Assembly (NCBI RefSeq): GCF_000243675.2
Contig: NZ_AHMM02000008.1
Span: 8,001 to 72,000 of the forward strand
Reading direction: 5' to 3'
Source: Leptospira inadai serovar Lyme str. 10
GTDB taxonomy: Bacteria; Spirochaetota; Leptospiria; Leptospirales; Leptospiraceae
Length of the DNA stretch: 64,000 bases
The notes below the pieces were generated by a model. The model made no database searches and had not been told where the DNA came from. It saw only the letters and a program-made list of their open reading frames with translations. Of the stretch, positions 9,164 through 18,193 are shown piece by piece. The translations under genes were made by a program, and so were the position numbers. The number at the start of each line of letters is the position of its first letter. Within the stretch, counting starts at the first letter, position 1.

Positions 9164-9511
9164 ATGCTCGGTCATTGGCTTCCAAAACTTTTGCTTGAAG
9201 TATTTGTACTTCTGTTCATCGCGAATTTCGGATATCAAAAGATAGTCGATAACGAGGCAGTATGCGGAGCTTTAGGCGTGGCGGAAGAACATTGTCCGTA
9301 TGCGGAGCACACTCCGGGCCACGACAGTGAATCGAACCATGTCTGCATTAACTGCCCCTGTAATTTAACTCTCTTCGTATCCTGGGATTTGTACGTGGCC
9401 AGAATTTATAGCCGGCTATCCGTTCTTTATTACCCGTCTCCGAAACCGGTCGTTCTCGCTTTCGAGCGGTCGATTCGTCTTTTTCGCCCCCCTCGAACCT
9501 CCTTCGCTTAA
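9164..9511 (+). CDS. Small Cys/His-rich membrane protein heading the metal-efflux operon
   Basis: A 115-residue protein of no named family that I can recognise with confidence. One N-terminal hydrophobic helix (about residues 6-22) should anchor it in the inner membrane with the rest in the periplasm. The next 45 residues are dense in potential metal ligands: Cys 34, 44, 61, 64 and 66, and His 43, 49, 53 and 59, including a CINCPC cluster. A second hydrophobic stretch follows (LFVSWDLYVARIY). It lies 57 bases upstream of a TolC-type gene and the CzcB/CzcA genes on the same strand, so a role as periplasmic metal sensor, chaperone or donor to the pump is the natural inference. Some DUF2946-like proteins near copper genes look similar, but I cannot assign it. 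Confidence 0.6.
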   Translation: MLGHWLPKLLLEVFVLLFIANFGYQKIVDNEAVCGALGVAEEHCPYAEHTPGHDSESNHVCINCPCNLTLFVSWDLYVARIYSRLSVLYYPSPKPVVLAFERSIRLFRPPRTSFA

Positions 9512-9568
9512 ACACGAGCGAACCAAGGGAGGATCTCTATTTCATTAAGTCCTCCCTGAGGAGGTACT

Positions 9569-10882
9569 ATGCGCATATTTATTTTATGGCTTCTCTACGC
9601 CGTCGCGTCGGGGAGCGTATATTCACAGGAGGTTGCTCGATCCGGCAACGCATCCTGTGCGGGTAGGATGGACCTGCGACGCATTACTATTTGCGTCTTA
9701 GAAGCCAGTCCCGAATACCGAACCGAACAACTGAAACTGAAAGAAATTTCCGGAAGAAAATTGGTCGCTTCCTATCTATTCCCGTCCAATCCGGTGGCCA
9801 GCGCCTATCTAGCCCATCGGAAGGGAACAACATCGGAAGGAGGTCCACTCGGGACGGGACCCGCGCCGATCGCTACGAACTACCAGACTTTGGTGACTCA
9901 AGAAATTTATGTCGGTGGTAAAAGAGAAAAGGCACAGCAGGTCGCCGACGAGGAATATAAAGTACAGGCCGGCAGATTGGAAGCGGTTCGGAGAAACATG
10001 CTTTCTCGGACCATATCGGCAACATTACGATACTCCGGTTTTAAGAGGGAGTTCGAGGGAACGAAACAACTGTACGAAGTCGCGAAGGATTTGCGCGATC
10101 TTTCCGCGGCAAGGGCAAACGAGGGAGTCGCTCCGGCAATGGATGTAGACGTTGCGAGAGCGGAGGAACTCCGTCTTTGGAAACTACTCAAGCAGGCGGA
10201 AAGAAAAATGGATTCGGCCAAGGGAGAACTTCTAATCCTGCTGAATTTGAATCCGGATGCTTCTCTAGAATTGGAAGTTACGGGCATTACGTTAAAGGAA
10301 TTGCCGAACGATGTCGCCAGCTTGGTGAAAATCGCGCTTTCGAATCGACCCGAGATAGGAGTTTCCGAGAACGAAATTATTCTGGCGGCCAGGCGTTTGG
10401 AACAAACGAAACTACAAAGAATTCCTAACCTAACGATCGGAGGATTCATCCAATCCGACGGTTTTAATGAAAAAGTCGCAGGGGCGCAAGTGAGTCTACC
10501 GCTGACTCTTTGGAGAACCTACGAAGGAGAAATCCGAAGCGCGGCTTCCGTAAAAGAACAGGCCCAGGAAAACGCCAGAATCCAAGAGAGAAGCGTTCGA
10601 ATGGAAATCGTCAATGCAGTATCTTCCTACTTGGCTCTCAGAACGGAGATAGAGCAGTACGACGCGAGTTATTTACGGGACCTTGATAAAGACTTGGATC
10701 TCCTGAAAGAAGCTCTCCGTACGGGAAGAATCAAAGTCGTCGATGCCTTAAATTCCCAAAGAATTTTGACCGGAGCAAAGCTGAACTTTATTCTCTCTCG
10801 AACCGAATACGCTCTCGCGCAAGTCGAATTGGTCCGCTCGATCGGACTTTCATTCGAGGACAATATCCAGGAAATCAAATAA
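9569..10882 (+). CDS. TolC/CzcC-type outer-membrane efflux protein
   Basis: The outer-membrane channel of a tripartite metal efflux pump, 437 residues. A Sec signal peptide (MRIFILWLLYAVASGSVYSQ) is followed by two TolC-type repeats with long coiled-coil helices: one around the KREFEGTKQLYEVAKDLRDL region and one near the C-terminus (IKVVDALNSQRILTGAKLN). A strong GAGGAGG ribosome-binding site precedes ATG 9569. Its stop codon overlaps the start of the next gene (TAATG), showing translational coupling with the adaptor and permease. The CzcC-like role follows from operon order and family; the metal is not given by this protein itself. Confidence 0.88.
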   Translation: MRIFILWLLYAVASGSVYSQEVARSGNASCAGRMDLRRITICVLEASPEYRTEQLKLKEISGRKLVASYLFPSNPVASAYLAHRKGTTSEGGPLGTGPAPIATNYQTLVTQEIYVGGKREKAQQVADEEYKVQAGRLEAVRRNMLSRTISATLRYSGFKREFEGTKQLYEVAKDLRDLSAARANEGVAPAMDVDVARAEELRLWKLLKQAERKMDSAKGELLILLNLNPDASLELEVTGITLKELPNDVASLVKIALSNRPEIGVSENEIILAARRLEQTKLQRIPNLTIGGFIQSDGFNEKVAGAQVSLPLTLWRTYEGEIRSAASVKEQAQENARIQERSVRMEIVNAVSSYLALRTEIEQYDASYLRDLDKDLDLLKEALRTGRIKVVDALNSQRILTGAKLNFILSRTEYALAQVELVRSIGLSFEDNIQEIK

Positions 10883-12045
10883 TGAAACGCATCATTCTGT
10901 CATTTCTACTTATCGCGTTAGTCGTAAGCGGTTCGTATTTTCTATATAAGAAGTTTTTAAAGTCAAAATCGAAATCCCGTCCCATGGAAATATCGGATTC
11001 TTCGGAGATCGGGGGCGGATCCGTAACTTTAGATAAGGAACAATCGGAACTCTTTCATATTACGACCTTGCGGATCGAAAAGAGACAGTTTCGAAGAACG
11101 ATTTCTCTAATAGGAGAAGTTGCCCCGGTTCCGGATCGTATCATCGAGGTTCCGTCCAGGGTCGCCGGTAGGATCGTAACCGTTAAATTTGTGGAGGGTT
11201 CGCAGGTTTCCAAAGGACAACTATTGGCCGTTTTGGATTCTCCCGACTTAGCAAGACTTCGATCCGCGTATAATTCCGCTAAGACTCGACATTCGGCGGC
11301 GTCTCAAAACGTGGATCGGGTTCGCAATCTAGTTTCGATGAAACTTGCCGCCAAGCAGGAGGAAATCGATGCGGAGGCGAATCTGAAAGTGATCGCCGCC
11401 GATTTAAAAGCATCGGAGGAAAATCTTCGGGCAAACGGCCTCGAGCCGAGCGATGAGACGACCGGTAAATACTACATCTATGCTCCTATCGCCGGAATCG
11501 TTTTGAATAGAAACGCCCTGCCGGGTGCAATGATTCCGGGGACCCAGAATTTAGCGACGATCGGGAATATCTCCGAGCTTTGGTTTATGGCTAAGATCTT
11601 CGAGGCTGATTTAGGTAAGGTAGCCGAAGGCGATAAGGCGGACGTGATTCTCAATTCCTATCCCGATCTTTTATTCGAAGGAGTATTGGAACATATCGGA
11701 GAACAGGTGGATATCGCTTCTCGAACCGTTCATGCTAGATTAGTTTTTAAGAATAAAGGTAGGAAGGCTAAGATCGGTCTCTTTGGAACCGCAAAAGTCG
11801 TGACGGATACGGGAAGCGGGATCTTGGTTCCGGAAGGTTCTATATTCAAAATAAGTAATTCCGATTACGTATTCGTAAAAAAGGATACTTATAACTACGT
11901 TCCGAAAATCGTAAAAGTAGCGAATTCTGAAGACGGAATGGTCGAGATTTTGGACGGGCTGGACGAAGGAGAAGAAGTCGTAAGTCAAGGAGTCTTCGAA
12001 TTAAAGTCACTTCTCCTAAAATCCTCGTTCGGCGAGGAGGGATAA
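10882..12045 (+). CDS. CzcB-type RND periplasmic adaptor
   Basis: The membrane-fusion subunit that bridges the inner-membrane pump and the outer-membrane channel, 387 residues. It has an N-terminal anchor helix and a lipoyl/biotinyl-like first half (VPSRVAGRIVTVKFVEG). A helical hairpin (about residues 125-180) follows, then the second lipoyl half (YIYAPIAGIVLNRNALPG) and a beta-barrel/membrane-proximal C-terminal part. No His-rich N-terminal metal-binding extension is present, unlike some CzcB proteins; the upstream Cys/His-rich protein might supply that function. Start and stop both overlap their neighbours by TAATG. Confidence 0.88.
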   Translation: MKRIILSFLLIALVVSGSYFLYKKFLKSKSKSRPMEISDSSEIGGGSVTLDKEQSELFHITTLRIEKRQFRRTISLIGEVAPVPDRIIEVPSRVAGRIVTVKFVEGSQVSKGQLLAVLDSPDLARLRSAYNSAKTRHSAASQNVDRVRNLVSMKLAAKQEEIDAEANLKVIAADLKASEENLRANGLEPSDETTGKYYIYAPIAGIVLNRNALPGAMIPGTQNLATIGNISELWFMAKIFEADLGKVAEGDKADVILNSYPDLLFEGVLEHIGEQVDIASRTVHARLVFKNKGRKAKIGLFGTAKVVTDTGSGILVPEGSIFKISNSDYVFVKKDTYNYVPKIVKVANSEDGMVEILDGLDEGEEVVSQGVFELKSLLLKSSFGEEG

Positions 12046-15000
12046 TGGAATTCTTAACCGCTATCGTTCGCTGGAGCCTCCACAACCGTCTCGCAGTCCT
12101 AATCTTTTCGATACTCCTTTTCGGTATCGGAGTCGATTCTGCAAGACGATTGAAAATCGATGCAGTTCCCGATATAACGAACGTTCAGGTCCAGATCATA
12201 ACGACCGCGCCGGCCTTATCGACTTTGGAAATAGAGCAGTATGTGACTTATCCTATAGAGAGGGCAGTATCAGGAATTCCTAAATTACAAGAAGTTCGGT
12301 CGGTTTCCAGATACGGATTCTCGATCATCACCATCGTTTTCGAAGAAGGAGCGGATTTATATCTGAGCCGTCAACTCGTCAGCGAGAAATTAGTGGACGT
12401 ATCCAACCAAATTCCCAAGAACTACGGCGCTCCTCAGATCGGTCCGATTTCTACCGGGTTGGGAGAAGTATATCAATTTATTCTAAAGAGTAAAACCCAT
12501 TCGTTAACCGAACTTACGACTTATTTAAACTGGTTCATCAACCCCGTTCTGAAGACGGTTCACGGAGTCGTGGAAGTAAATACCTTCGGCGGAAAGGTTA
12601 AGCAGTATAGAATTATCGTCGATATATCGAAAATTGCGGCACTGGGTTTGGGGGTAAAGGACGTCTCCGATGCCGTATTAGTCAATAATACCGCGACCGG
12701 AGGCGGATATATCGAAAAAAGTAAGGAACACCTCGTAATCGGGACGGAAGGTCTTTTGAAAAGCAAGGAGGACTTTTATAAAATTTCGATCGGAAGAACT
12801 CCCGACGGCTTTCCCATTTACCTTTCGTCTGTGGCCCGTGTCGAGGAAGGATTTAGACTTCGTAAGGGCGGCGCAACAATGGAGGGGAAGGGGGAAGTCG
12901 TCGGCGCGATCGCTTTGATGCTAGTAAACGAAAATTCCCTGGAAGTCACCGATGCTATCAAGAAAAAGTTGGAGGAGATTAAGAAGACCCTACCCGCAGG
13001 AATGGAGATCGAGCCCTTTTATGATAGATCCGTAATGGTCAAAAACACGATCAATACCGTTCTGTGGAATTTAGGGGAAGGAGCGTTTCTTGTCATCATC
13101 GTTCTATTCCTAATGATCGGAGATCTGCGCTCCGGCTTAGTCATCGCCGTTACGATTCCTTTTGCGATGTTGTTTGCAATTTCCGTAATGAGATTCCGCG
13201 ATTTACCCGCCAACTTAATGTCTATGGGAGCGATCGATTTCGGACTCATCGTGGACGGTGCAGTCATTCTGGTGGAGAATTCCTTTCGACGATTATTGGA
13301 ATTGGCCAAGGAGAAAGGTCGAAGGCTTACCTTCGAGGAAAGAAAAGAGACGATTCTAACCGCAACGATAGAAGTTCGGAAAGCGACTATTTTCGGCGAA
13401 ATCATCATCGCTGTGGTCTATCTTCCGATTCTTACCCTATCGGGAACGGAAGGGAAGATGTTTATCCCGATGGCGCTAACGGTTCTGTTCGCACTCTTGG
13501 GAGCTTTTTTTCTGACATTGACACTCATACCCGTTTTAGCTTCTTACTTTCTGGATCCTCGAATCCACCAAGAAGAAGAAACTTCGCTCTTTCGTAAAAT
13601 CAGCCGTCTATATAAACCTTTTTTAGAGAAGGCGATGGGGAATTCGAAACGGGTCATCGTATCGGCTCTCGTCGCATTCAGTCTTGCCATTATCGGATTC
13701 GTGTTCATGGGCGCGGAATTTATTCCGACCATGGACGAAGGCTCCATTTTGCTGGAAATATCCCGCTTACCTTCCAGTTCTTTGCAGCAGTCTTTGGACA
13801 CTTCCACGAAGATCGAAAAAGCGCTGCTGGCAAAATTTCCGGAAATCACAAGCATCGTTTCCAAGACGGGATCGCCGGAGCTGGCAAACGAACCGATGGG
13901 GCTGGATAAAACGGATGTGTTTTTGGAATTAAAGCCCCGTAAAGAATGGAGATTTACCAAGCAGGAATTCGAGGAGGAAATCTCCAAAACGGTTTCCGAA
14001 CTAGTCCCGGAAGTCGCCTACGGAATTTCTCAACCGATTCAAATGAGAACCAACGAGATGATCGCCGGAATTCGTTCCGATGTCGGGATTAAAATCTTCG
14101 GGGAAGAATTAGCGACGTTGAAAATTCTCGCCGAAAAAATAGCGACGATCTCAAAAGGAGTCGAAGGCGTTGCCGATCTGCGAATCGAACAACTTTCCGG
14201 ATTGGAGTATTTGCGGATTCGTCCCAGACGAGAGTCGATGGCAAGATACGGATATAACGTAAACGACGTGAATCAGATTGCGGAGTCTTTAGCATCCGGT
14301 TACCCGGTCGGAATCTTATTCGAAGGTCAAAAACGCTTCGAAATTGCGGTCGTTTCCGATTGGAAATTGGAGAATGATTTAGGGAGTCTTCGCGCCCTTC
14401 CGGTGGGTACGAAAGGAAAGATCGTGCCCTTCGGAGAACTTGCCGATGTTTCGATCGAAGACGGCCCGGTCCAGATCAACCACGAAAATCAGTACCGGTT
14501 GGCCCTCGTGCAATTCAACGTAAGAGGGAGCGACATGTTGAGTACGGTGCAGAGAGTGGACGATCGTATTCGATCTAAAATCGTCTTTCCTCCCGGGTAT
14601 CGTTACGAGTTGGGTGGAGAATTCAAAAAATATAATTCGGCGCGTTCGACTCTTCTGATCGTCGTTCCGATCACCTTAGCGGTCATTTTTCTTTTTCTGT
14701 ACTTGGCGTTTCGAGAACCTTCTCCGGCGCTTTTAATCTTCTTAAACGTTCCGTTTGCGATTACCGGCGGAGTGTTTTCCTTACTATTGAGAGGGATGCC
14801 TTTCAGTATTCCGGCCGGAATAGGGTTTATCGCCTTGTTCGGAATCGCCATTTTGAACGGGCTCGTTTTGGTCACGTTCGCAAGAGAGGAAGAAGCGGAA
14901 GGAGCCGACTCTGTGACCGCAATCAAAAAAGCGGCGGAACATCGCTTGCGTCCCGTGATCACGACGGCATTGCTTGCCTCGATCGGTTTTTTACCGATGG

Positions 15001-15152
15001 CATTATCGACCTCGCCGGGAGCGGAGGTACAGAGACCGTTGGCTACGGTGGTGATCGGCGGACTTATCAGCGCAAGTCTTTTAACGTTGATCGTTATTCC
15101 AGTGGTCTACGCGAGATTTATCCGTAGCGTGAAACGAAGAAAGGATAATTGA
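12045..15152 (+). CDS. CzcA-type heavy-metal RND efflux permease
   Basis: The proton-driven inner-membrane pump (1035 residues, twelve transmembrane helices, two large periplasmic loops) of the HME-RND family. The transmembrane-4 signature is DFG-LIV-DGA-VIL-VEN with D398, D404 and E411. Their spacing equals that of the essential D402, D408 and E415 of CzcA from Cupriavidus. This pattern fits divalent-cation pumps (Zn, Co, Cd, sometimes Ni) and not the Cu/Ag CusA type. Other family marks are DAVPDITNVQVQI, YPIERAVSGIPKL, FIPTMDEGSILLE and PVVYARFI. It is the last gene of the operon. A terminator of the facing genes follows. Confidence 0.92.
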   Translation: MEFLTAIVRWSLHNRLAVLIFSILLFGIGVDSARRLKIDAVPDITNVQVQIITTAPALSTLEIEQYVTYPIERAVSGIPKLQEVRSVSRYGFSIITIVFEEGADLYLSRQLVSEKLVDVSNQIPKNYGAPQIGPISTGLGEVYQFILKSKTHSLTELTTYLNWFINPVLKTVHGVVEVNTFGGKVKQYRIIVDISKIAALGLGVKDVSDAVLVNNTATGGGYIEKSKEHLVIGTEGLLKSKEDFYKISIGRTPDGFPIYLSSVARVEEGFRLRKGGATMEGKGEVVGAIALMLVNENSLEVTDAIKKKLEEIKKTLPAGMEIEPFYDRSVMVKNTINTVLWNLGEGAFLVIIVLFLMIGDLRSGLVIAVTIPFAMLFAISVMRFRDLPANLMSMGAIDFGLIVDGAVILVENSFRRLLELAKEKGRRLTFEERKETILTATIEVRKATIFGEIIIAVVYLPILTLSGTEGKMFIPMALTVLFALLGAFFLTLTLIPVLASYFLDPRIHQEEETSLFRKISRLYKPFLEKAMGNSKRVIVSALVAFSLAIIGFVFMGAEFIPTMDEGSILLEISRLPSSSLQQSLDTSTKIEKALLAKFPEITSIVSKTGSPELANEPMGLDKTDVFLELKPRKEWRFTKQEFEEEISKTVSELVPEVAYGISQPIQMRTNEMIAGIRSDVGIKIFGEELATLKILAEKIATISKGVEGVADLRIEQLSGLEYLRIRPRRESMARYGYNVNDVNQIAESLASGYPVGILFEGQKRFEIAVVSDWKLENDLGSLRALPVGTKGKIVPFGELADVSIEDGPVQINHENQYRLALVQFNVRGSDMLSTVQRVDDRIRSKIVFPPGYRYELGGEFKKYNSARSTLLIVVPITLAVIFLFLYLAFREPSPALLIFLNVPFAITGGVFSLLLRGMPFSIPAGIGFIALFGIAILNGLVLVTFAREEEAEGADSVTAIKKAAEHRLRPVITTALLASIGFLPMALSTSPGAEVQRPLATVVIGGLISASLLTLIVIPVVYARFIRSVKRRKDN

Positions 15153-15161
15153 TTTTGTTTT

Positions 15162-15193
15162 CGGAAAGAAAAAAGGCGGAGTCTCCTCCGCCT
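15162..15193 (-). terminator. Rho-independent terminator for the porin/lipoprotein operon
   Basis: Read on the minus strand, the 8-bp stem AGGCGGAG/CTCCGCCT with a four-base loop (15174-15193) is followed by TTTTTTCTTT. It lies just past the lipoprotein stop. There is no T run on the plus strand, so it serves the minus-strand genes. Confidence 0.85.
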
Positions 15194-15222
15194 CAGTGGT
15201 AACTCTAAAAGTACTATGTTGA

Positions 15223-15672
15223 TTAAAAACCGGCGGCTTGTATGGCGCTGAAAGTACAGACACCTACGTCGGGATTACAATAGTAAACTTTATAAAAGAA
15301 GTTGTTATCCGTACTTCTTTGAGTGATCCCTCCGGGAAAACCCAAAGCGGAGCAAGTGGATTTGGAAGGCTTTTCGAGAACTAAAGGAGGAGCGTTTTGC
15401 AAGGCTCCCAGAGTCGCGTTAAAGAAATCCGTTCCGGAAGGGATCGCAAGGCTGTTCGGGAGAGTAAAGCTATCGAAACAAACTCCGCTCCAGGACACCG
15501 AATCAAGCTGAGTGATTTTTACGACGGATTTGGTCCCATCCGCAGTCGGTGCCGCTAAGATCGAAGCCAATAGTCCGCTATAATCCGAGTCGTTCGTTTT
15601 ACCCTTGTTACTACATCCCACCAACCCGATGGCAAGAGCGATGATTAAAGTTTTAATTACTGTTGATTTCAT
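15223..15672 (-). CDS. Small lipoprotein, unknown function
   Basis: A 149-residue predicted lipoprotein: MKSTVIKTLIIALAIGLVGC gives a clear lipobox (LVGC). After the Cys comes a polar tether (SNKGKTNDSDYS) and a short hydrophobic patch (GLLASILAAPT), a layout shared by other lipoproteins in this window. The mature part has Cys residues at about positions 65, 107, 131 and 138, possibly two disulfides. No known domain was recognised. It follows the porin gene by 25 bases on the same strand and shares its terminator, so the two are likely co-expressed and may act together at the outer membrane. Confidence 0.8.
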   Translation of the reverse strand: MKSTVIKTLIIALAIGLVGCSNKGKTNDSDYSGLLASILAAPTADGTKSVVKITQLDSVSWSGVCFDSFTLPNSLAIPSGTDFFNATLGALQNAPPLVLEKPSKSTCSALGFPGGITQRSTDNNFFYKVYYCNPDVGVCTFSAIQAAGF

Positions 15673-15697
15673 ATTTTTTCCGTTTCAGATCTCACGA

Positions 15698-17458
15698 TTA
15701 GTTAGATCTGGCGTTCCCCTCCGCTGCAGAATACTGTTTCTCATTAGTCGATACACCAGTTTGAAAGCTAAACTGAGCTTGCAGAATAATCGCTTGGTTG
15801 TCCAGAGCCTTGGCGCCTCCGGTTGCAGGATTATATCCTAACATGGTGTGAAAGTCATTATAGAAAAGTTGAAGTTTCATCAAATGTTTATCTAAATAGA
15901 GATTTATACCGGCCCAGTAGGAACGATATGCATCGCTAGGATCTATATGATGATCCCGGTTGAAATCCCCTTGCAGGTAATCATATCTCACGACAGGCAT
16001 AATATAGTATTTCGAAAGAATCGGAACGTTATACCCCAATGTTACATGGTAACCCATCGTATTATTGGATGCCGGACCGCTCATCTTGGTGTAGGCAGCG
16101 TTTACGTAGATTCCGTTGGAATAGAAAGTCGTATCATACGTGTGCGCTACGAGACCCCAACGAGGTGAAGCCGGAGTGGTCGAGTTATTTTGAACTAATG
16201 TCGCGTTACTAGAGCCGGGAAGACCGTATGGGATTCCGAATCCGAAGCCGTTTGCCGAAGTGGGAGCAGTTCCGTTATCGGGAGTACTTTGAGGAGTTAC
16301 GATGTTAACCGCAGCTGCTCCTCTCGGATAGGCGTCGACTAAAGCAGGGATCGTAGAGTTGGCAATCGTATTGAAACTTGCCGTCTGATATCCCGCCATA
16401 CCTAGCGACCATTTGGTTCTGGATTGGAAGATCTCCTCCCCTTCATGCCAGCCTACTTCTTTGCCGACCTGGTTTACGAGACCACCCAGAGGGTTGAATA
16501 CTACGCGCCAGATATAGGTAGGAGCGGTCGTTATCGTGCCCGTATTTCCGTTTCTGGTATTGTATAAATCGATTTTACGACCTGTTCCGTAGTCTCCACC
16601 CGCGCCTCTACCGTTTCCGACATATCCGGTTACGGTTAGCATTTGCGTGTATTTATCCCCTAAAATTTGTTTTAGAGGGTGAACGTTCAGCATCGCACCC
16701 ATATCGAACTGGGGGAGAGCCGCAGTGATCATAGAGCGTTCGATGTTGACTAAGTTCTGAGAAGACGCAATGTATTCCCGGTTGAACGGAACGTTGAGTT
16801 GACCGAGGCTTATGCGAGAATTCGCGTATTTCGATTGGAGCCAAACGACCGCTTCCTGGACCGCGCCTCTGTTGTTCGCTAAGGTTTGACCTTTCGTCAC
16901 AACAGTGGTTGTTTGCGTACAAGCCGCATTCGTACAGGCCGTAGCCGTAGTCGCGGGACTCAATTCGGGTCTAGCGACTAGGTTCTCCAAACGAATATTG
17001 ACCAAACCACCCCACCAATCGGCGCCCTCATACATAGCGCCGAGACGGAGTCGTCTGACGTTCCAGTCTACGGCTTGGAAGTTATCGTGGCCGTTACTGT
17101 AGTTGGTGTCCTTGGATCCCGCAATTCCACGGAACTGAAGTCTTCCGTAGATCGTTAATTTCTCTTTTTGAGGATCTCTGGGACGGTGAGCGGATTGGTT
17201 AGGCACATCCGTAAAGCCGTAACCTTTCTGAAAATTGTTCTCCTGGGTAAGTCCGTTATCGACTTTATCCCCTCCGTTTGCGTTCCCGTTATCTTGGGCC
17301 GGCGCGTTCGAGTCGTCTTGCATTTTGACTCGATTCGCACCGGGGGCAGCAAACACTTGCCCGGTTGTTTTATCTACGTATAAGTCTTTTGAAAAAAGAT
17401 TTCCTGACAAAGGCAGAAGGAATGCCGTTATTGCGATCCTCCTAATAAGCTTATTCAT
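15698..17458 (-). CDS. Outer-membrane beta-barrel porin (OprO/OprP-like)
   Basis: A 586-residue outer-membrane porin with a Sec signal (MNKLIRRIAITAFLLPLSGNLFS). A low-complexity N-terminal segment rich in Asn, Asp and Gly follows. The barrel begins near KLTIYGRLQFRGIAG, and AVDWNVRRLRLGAMYEG matches the phosphate-selective porin OprO/OprP family pattern. The C-terminal strands (LYLDKHLMKLQLFYNDF, AIILQAQFSFQTG) alternate polar and hydrophobic residues. The N-terminal segment (VDKTTGQVFAAPGANRV) may be periplasmic. The substrate is unknown. A divergent AraC-type membrane regulator begins 735 bases upstream, and three similar dyads lie between them, so regulation by that protein is plausible. 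Confidence 0.82.
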   Translation of the reverse strand: MNKLIRRIAITAFLLPLSGNLFSKDLYVDKTTGQVFAAPGANRVKMQDDSNAPAQDNGNANGGDKVDNGLTQENNFQKGYGFTDVPNQSAHRPRDPQKEKLTIYGRLQFRGIAGSKDTNYSNGHDNFQAVDWNVRRLRLGAMYEGADWWGGLVNIRLENLVARPELSPATTATACTNAACTQTTTVVTKGQTLANNRGAVQEAVVWLQSKYANSRISLGQLNVPFNREYIASSQNLVNIERSMITAALPQFDMGAMLNVHPLKQILGDKYTQMLTVTGYVGNGRGAGGDYGTGRKIDLYNTRNGNTGTITTAPTYIWRVVFNPLGGLVNQVGKEVGWHEGEEIFQSRTKWSLGMAGYQTASFNTIANSTIPALVDAYPRGAAAVNIVTPQSTPDNGTAPTSANGFGFGIPYGLPGSSNATLVQNNSTTPASPRWGLVAHTYDTTFYSNGIYVNAAYTKMSGPASNNTMGYHVTLGYNVPILSKYYIMPVVRYDYLQGDFNRDHHIDPSDAYRSYWAGINLYLDKHLMKLQLFYNDFHTMLGYNPATGGAKALDNQAIILQAQFSFQTGVSTNEKQYSAAEGNARSN

Positions 17459-17764
17459 TTCATTTTTCCGTTCGTGTATTTCGGAATTGGCGATTGAATT
17501 GCTAATTCATTCCGATACGAAGGTTTATCCGGAAAAATGGTTACGGCTGCATTACGGAAGGTTTACTTTTTTGTATTATAAAAATATAATTTATAAATAT
17601 ATAAAGAAAAAGAAAGCCCCGGTAGATTTAAAATATTTCTACCTATCGTCGAAAATTGCCTGTGGGGGAGCGCAGTTCTTTATGCGTTTTGGGAGACGAT
17701 ATTTTCCCCCCTTTTTTCGTCGAAGTGATTTTTATTTTCGGTTCCGAAGAGGGTTAAAAAAGTA

Positions 17765-17786
17765 TTCCAAATTTAAGAAATTGGAA
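17765..17786. promoter_or_regulatory. Operator-like dyad A
   Basis: TTCCAA-N10-TTGGAA, with CAAATT and GAAATTG cores; perfect outer symmetry. It agrees with dyad C at 18 of 22 positions. Confidence 0.45.
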
Positions 17787-17878
17787 TTTATGTGAAAAGA
17801 TTTAACAATGGATATTAATATAAAATAAAATATAATAATACTATAACTAAGTGGGTTCAATCGTGTGGCCCAATCGGA

Positions 17879-17900
17879 GTGCAAATTCCGGAAATTGTAC
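17879..17900. promoter_or_regulatory. Operator-like dyad B
   Basis: GTGCAAATTCC followed by GGAAATTGTAC. It agrees with dyad C at 18 of 22 positions, 114 bases downstream of dyad A. Confidence 0.4.
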
Positions 17901-18003
17901 TTCTACGATTCTCGGCGGATGAGGTTGACTTTAAGCGAAATCTTTGCTCAGATGCGACTTTTTTTACTGAAGAAATCGATGAAAGTGGTAAGTAGAATTA
18001 ATA

Positions 18004-18025
18004 TTCCAAATTCTGGAAATTGGAC
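18004..18025. promoter_or_regulatory. Operator-like dyad C
   Basis: TTCCAA-N10-TTGGAC, 125 bases downstream of dyad B and about 170 bases before the AraC-type gene. Confidence 0.45.
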
Positions 18026-18193
18026 TATATTTGTCAAAATTCTCCGGGATGAATCTTGACTAGGGCAGATCGGAAACGGAAGGCCGCCGGAAGAGAAAAG
18101 GGACTTTTTCGGGAAAATCCGTCATGATCCTTTCTAAATAAAAAATCTTTATTACGATTATTTCTTATTCGTAAATGGGCGGGAATTCCTTCA

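Larger units (their letters stand above)
17459..18193. other. AT-rich regulatory region between porin and AraC regulator
   Basis: A gene-free stretch of 735 bases. It includes an extremely AT-rich tract at about 17570-17610 and another at 17805-17850, plus three related 22-bp dyads (17765-17786, 17879-17900, 18004-18025). No RNA gene was recognised. Confidence 0.6.

Noticed and set aside
17235..17795. 186-codon plus-strand frame over the porin start
   Set aside because: Runs antisense through the porin signal region and then into AT-rich spacer; no coding character.
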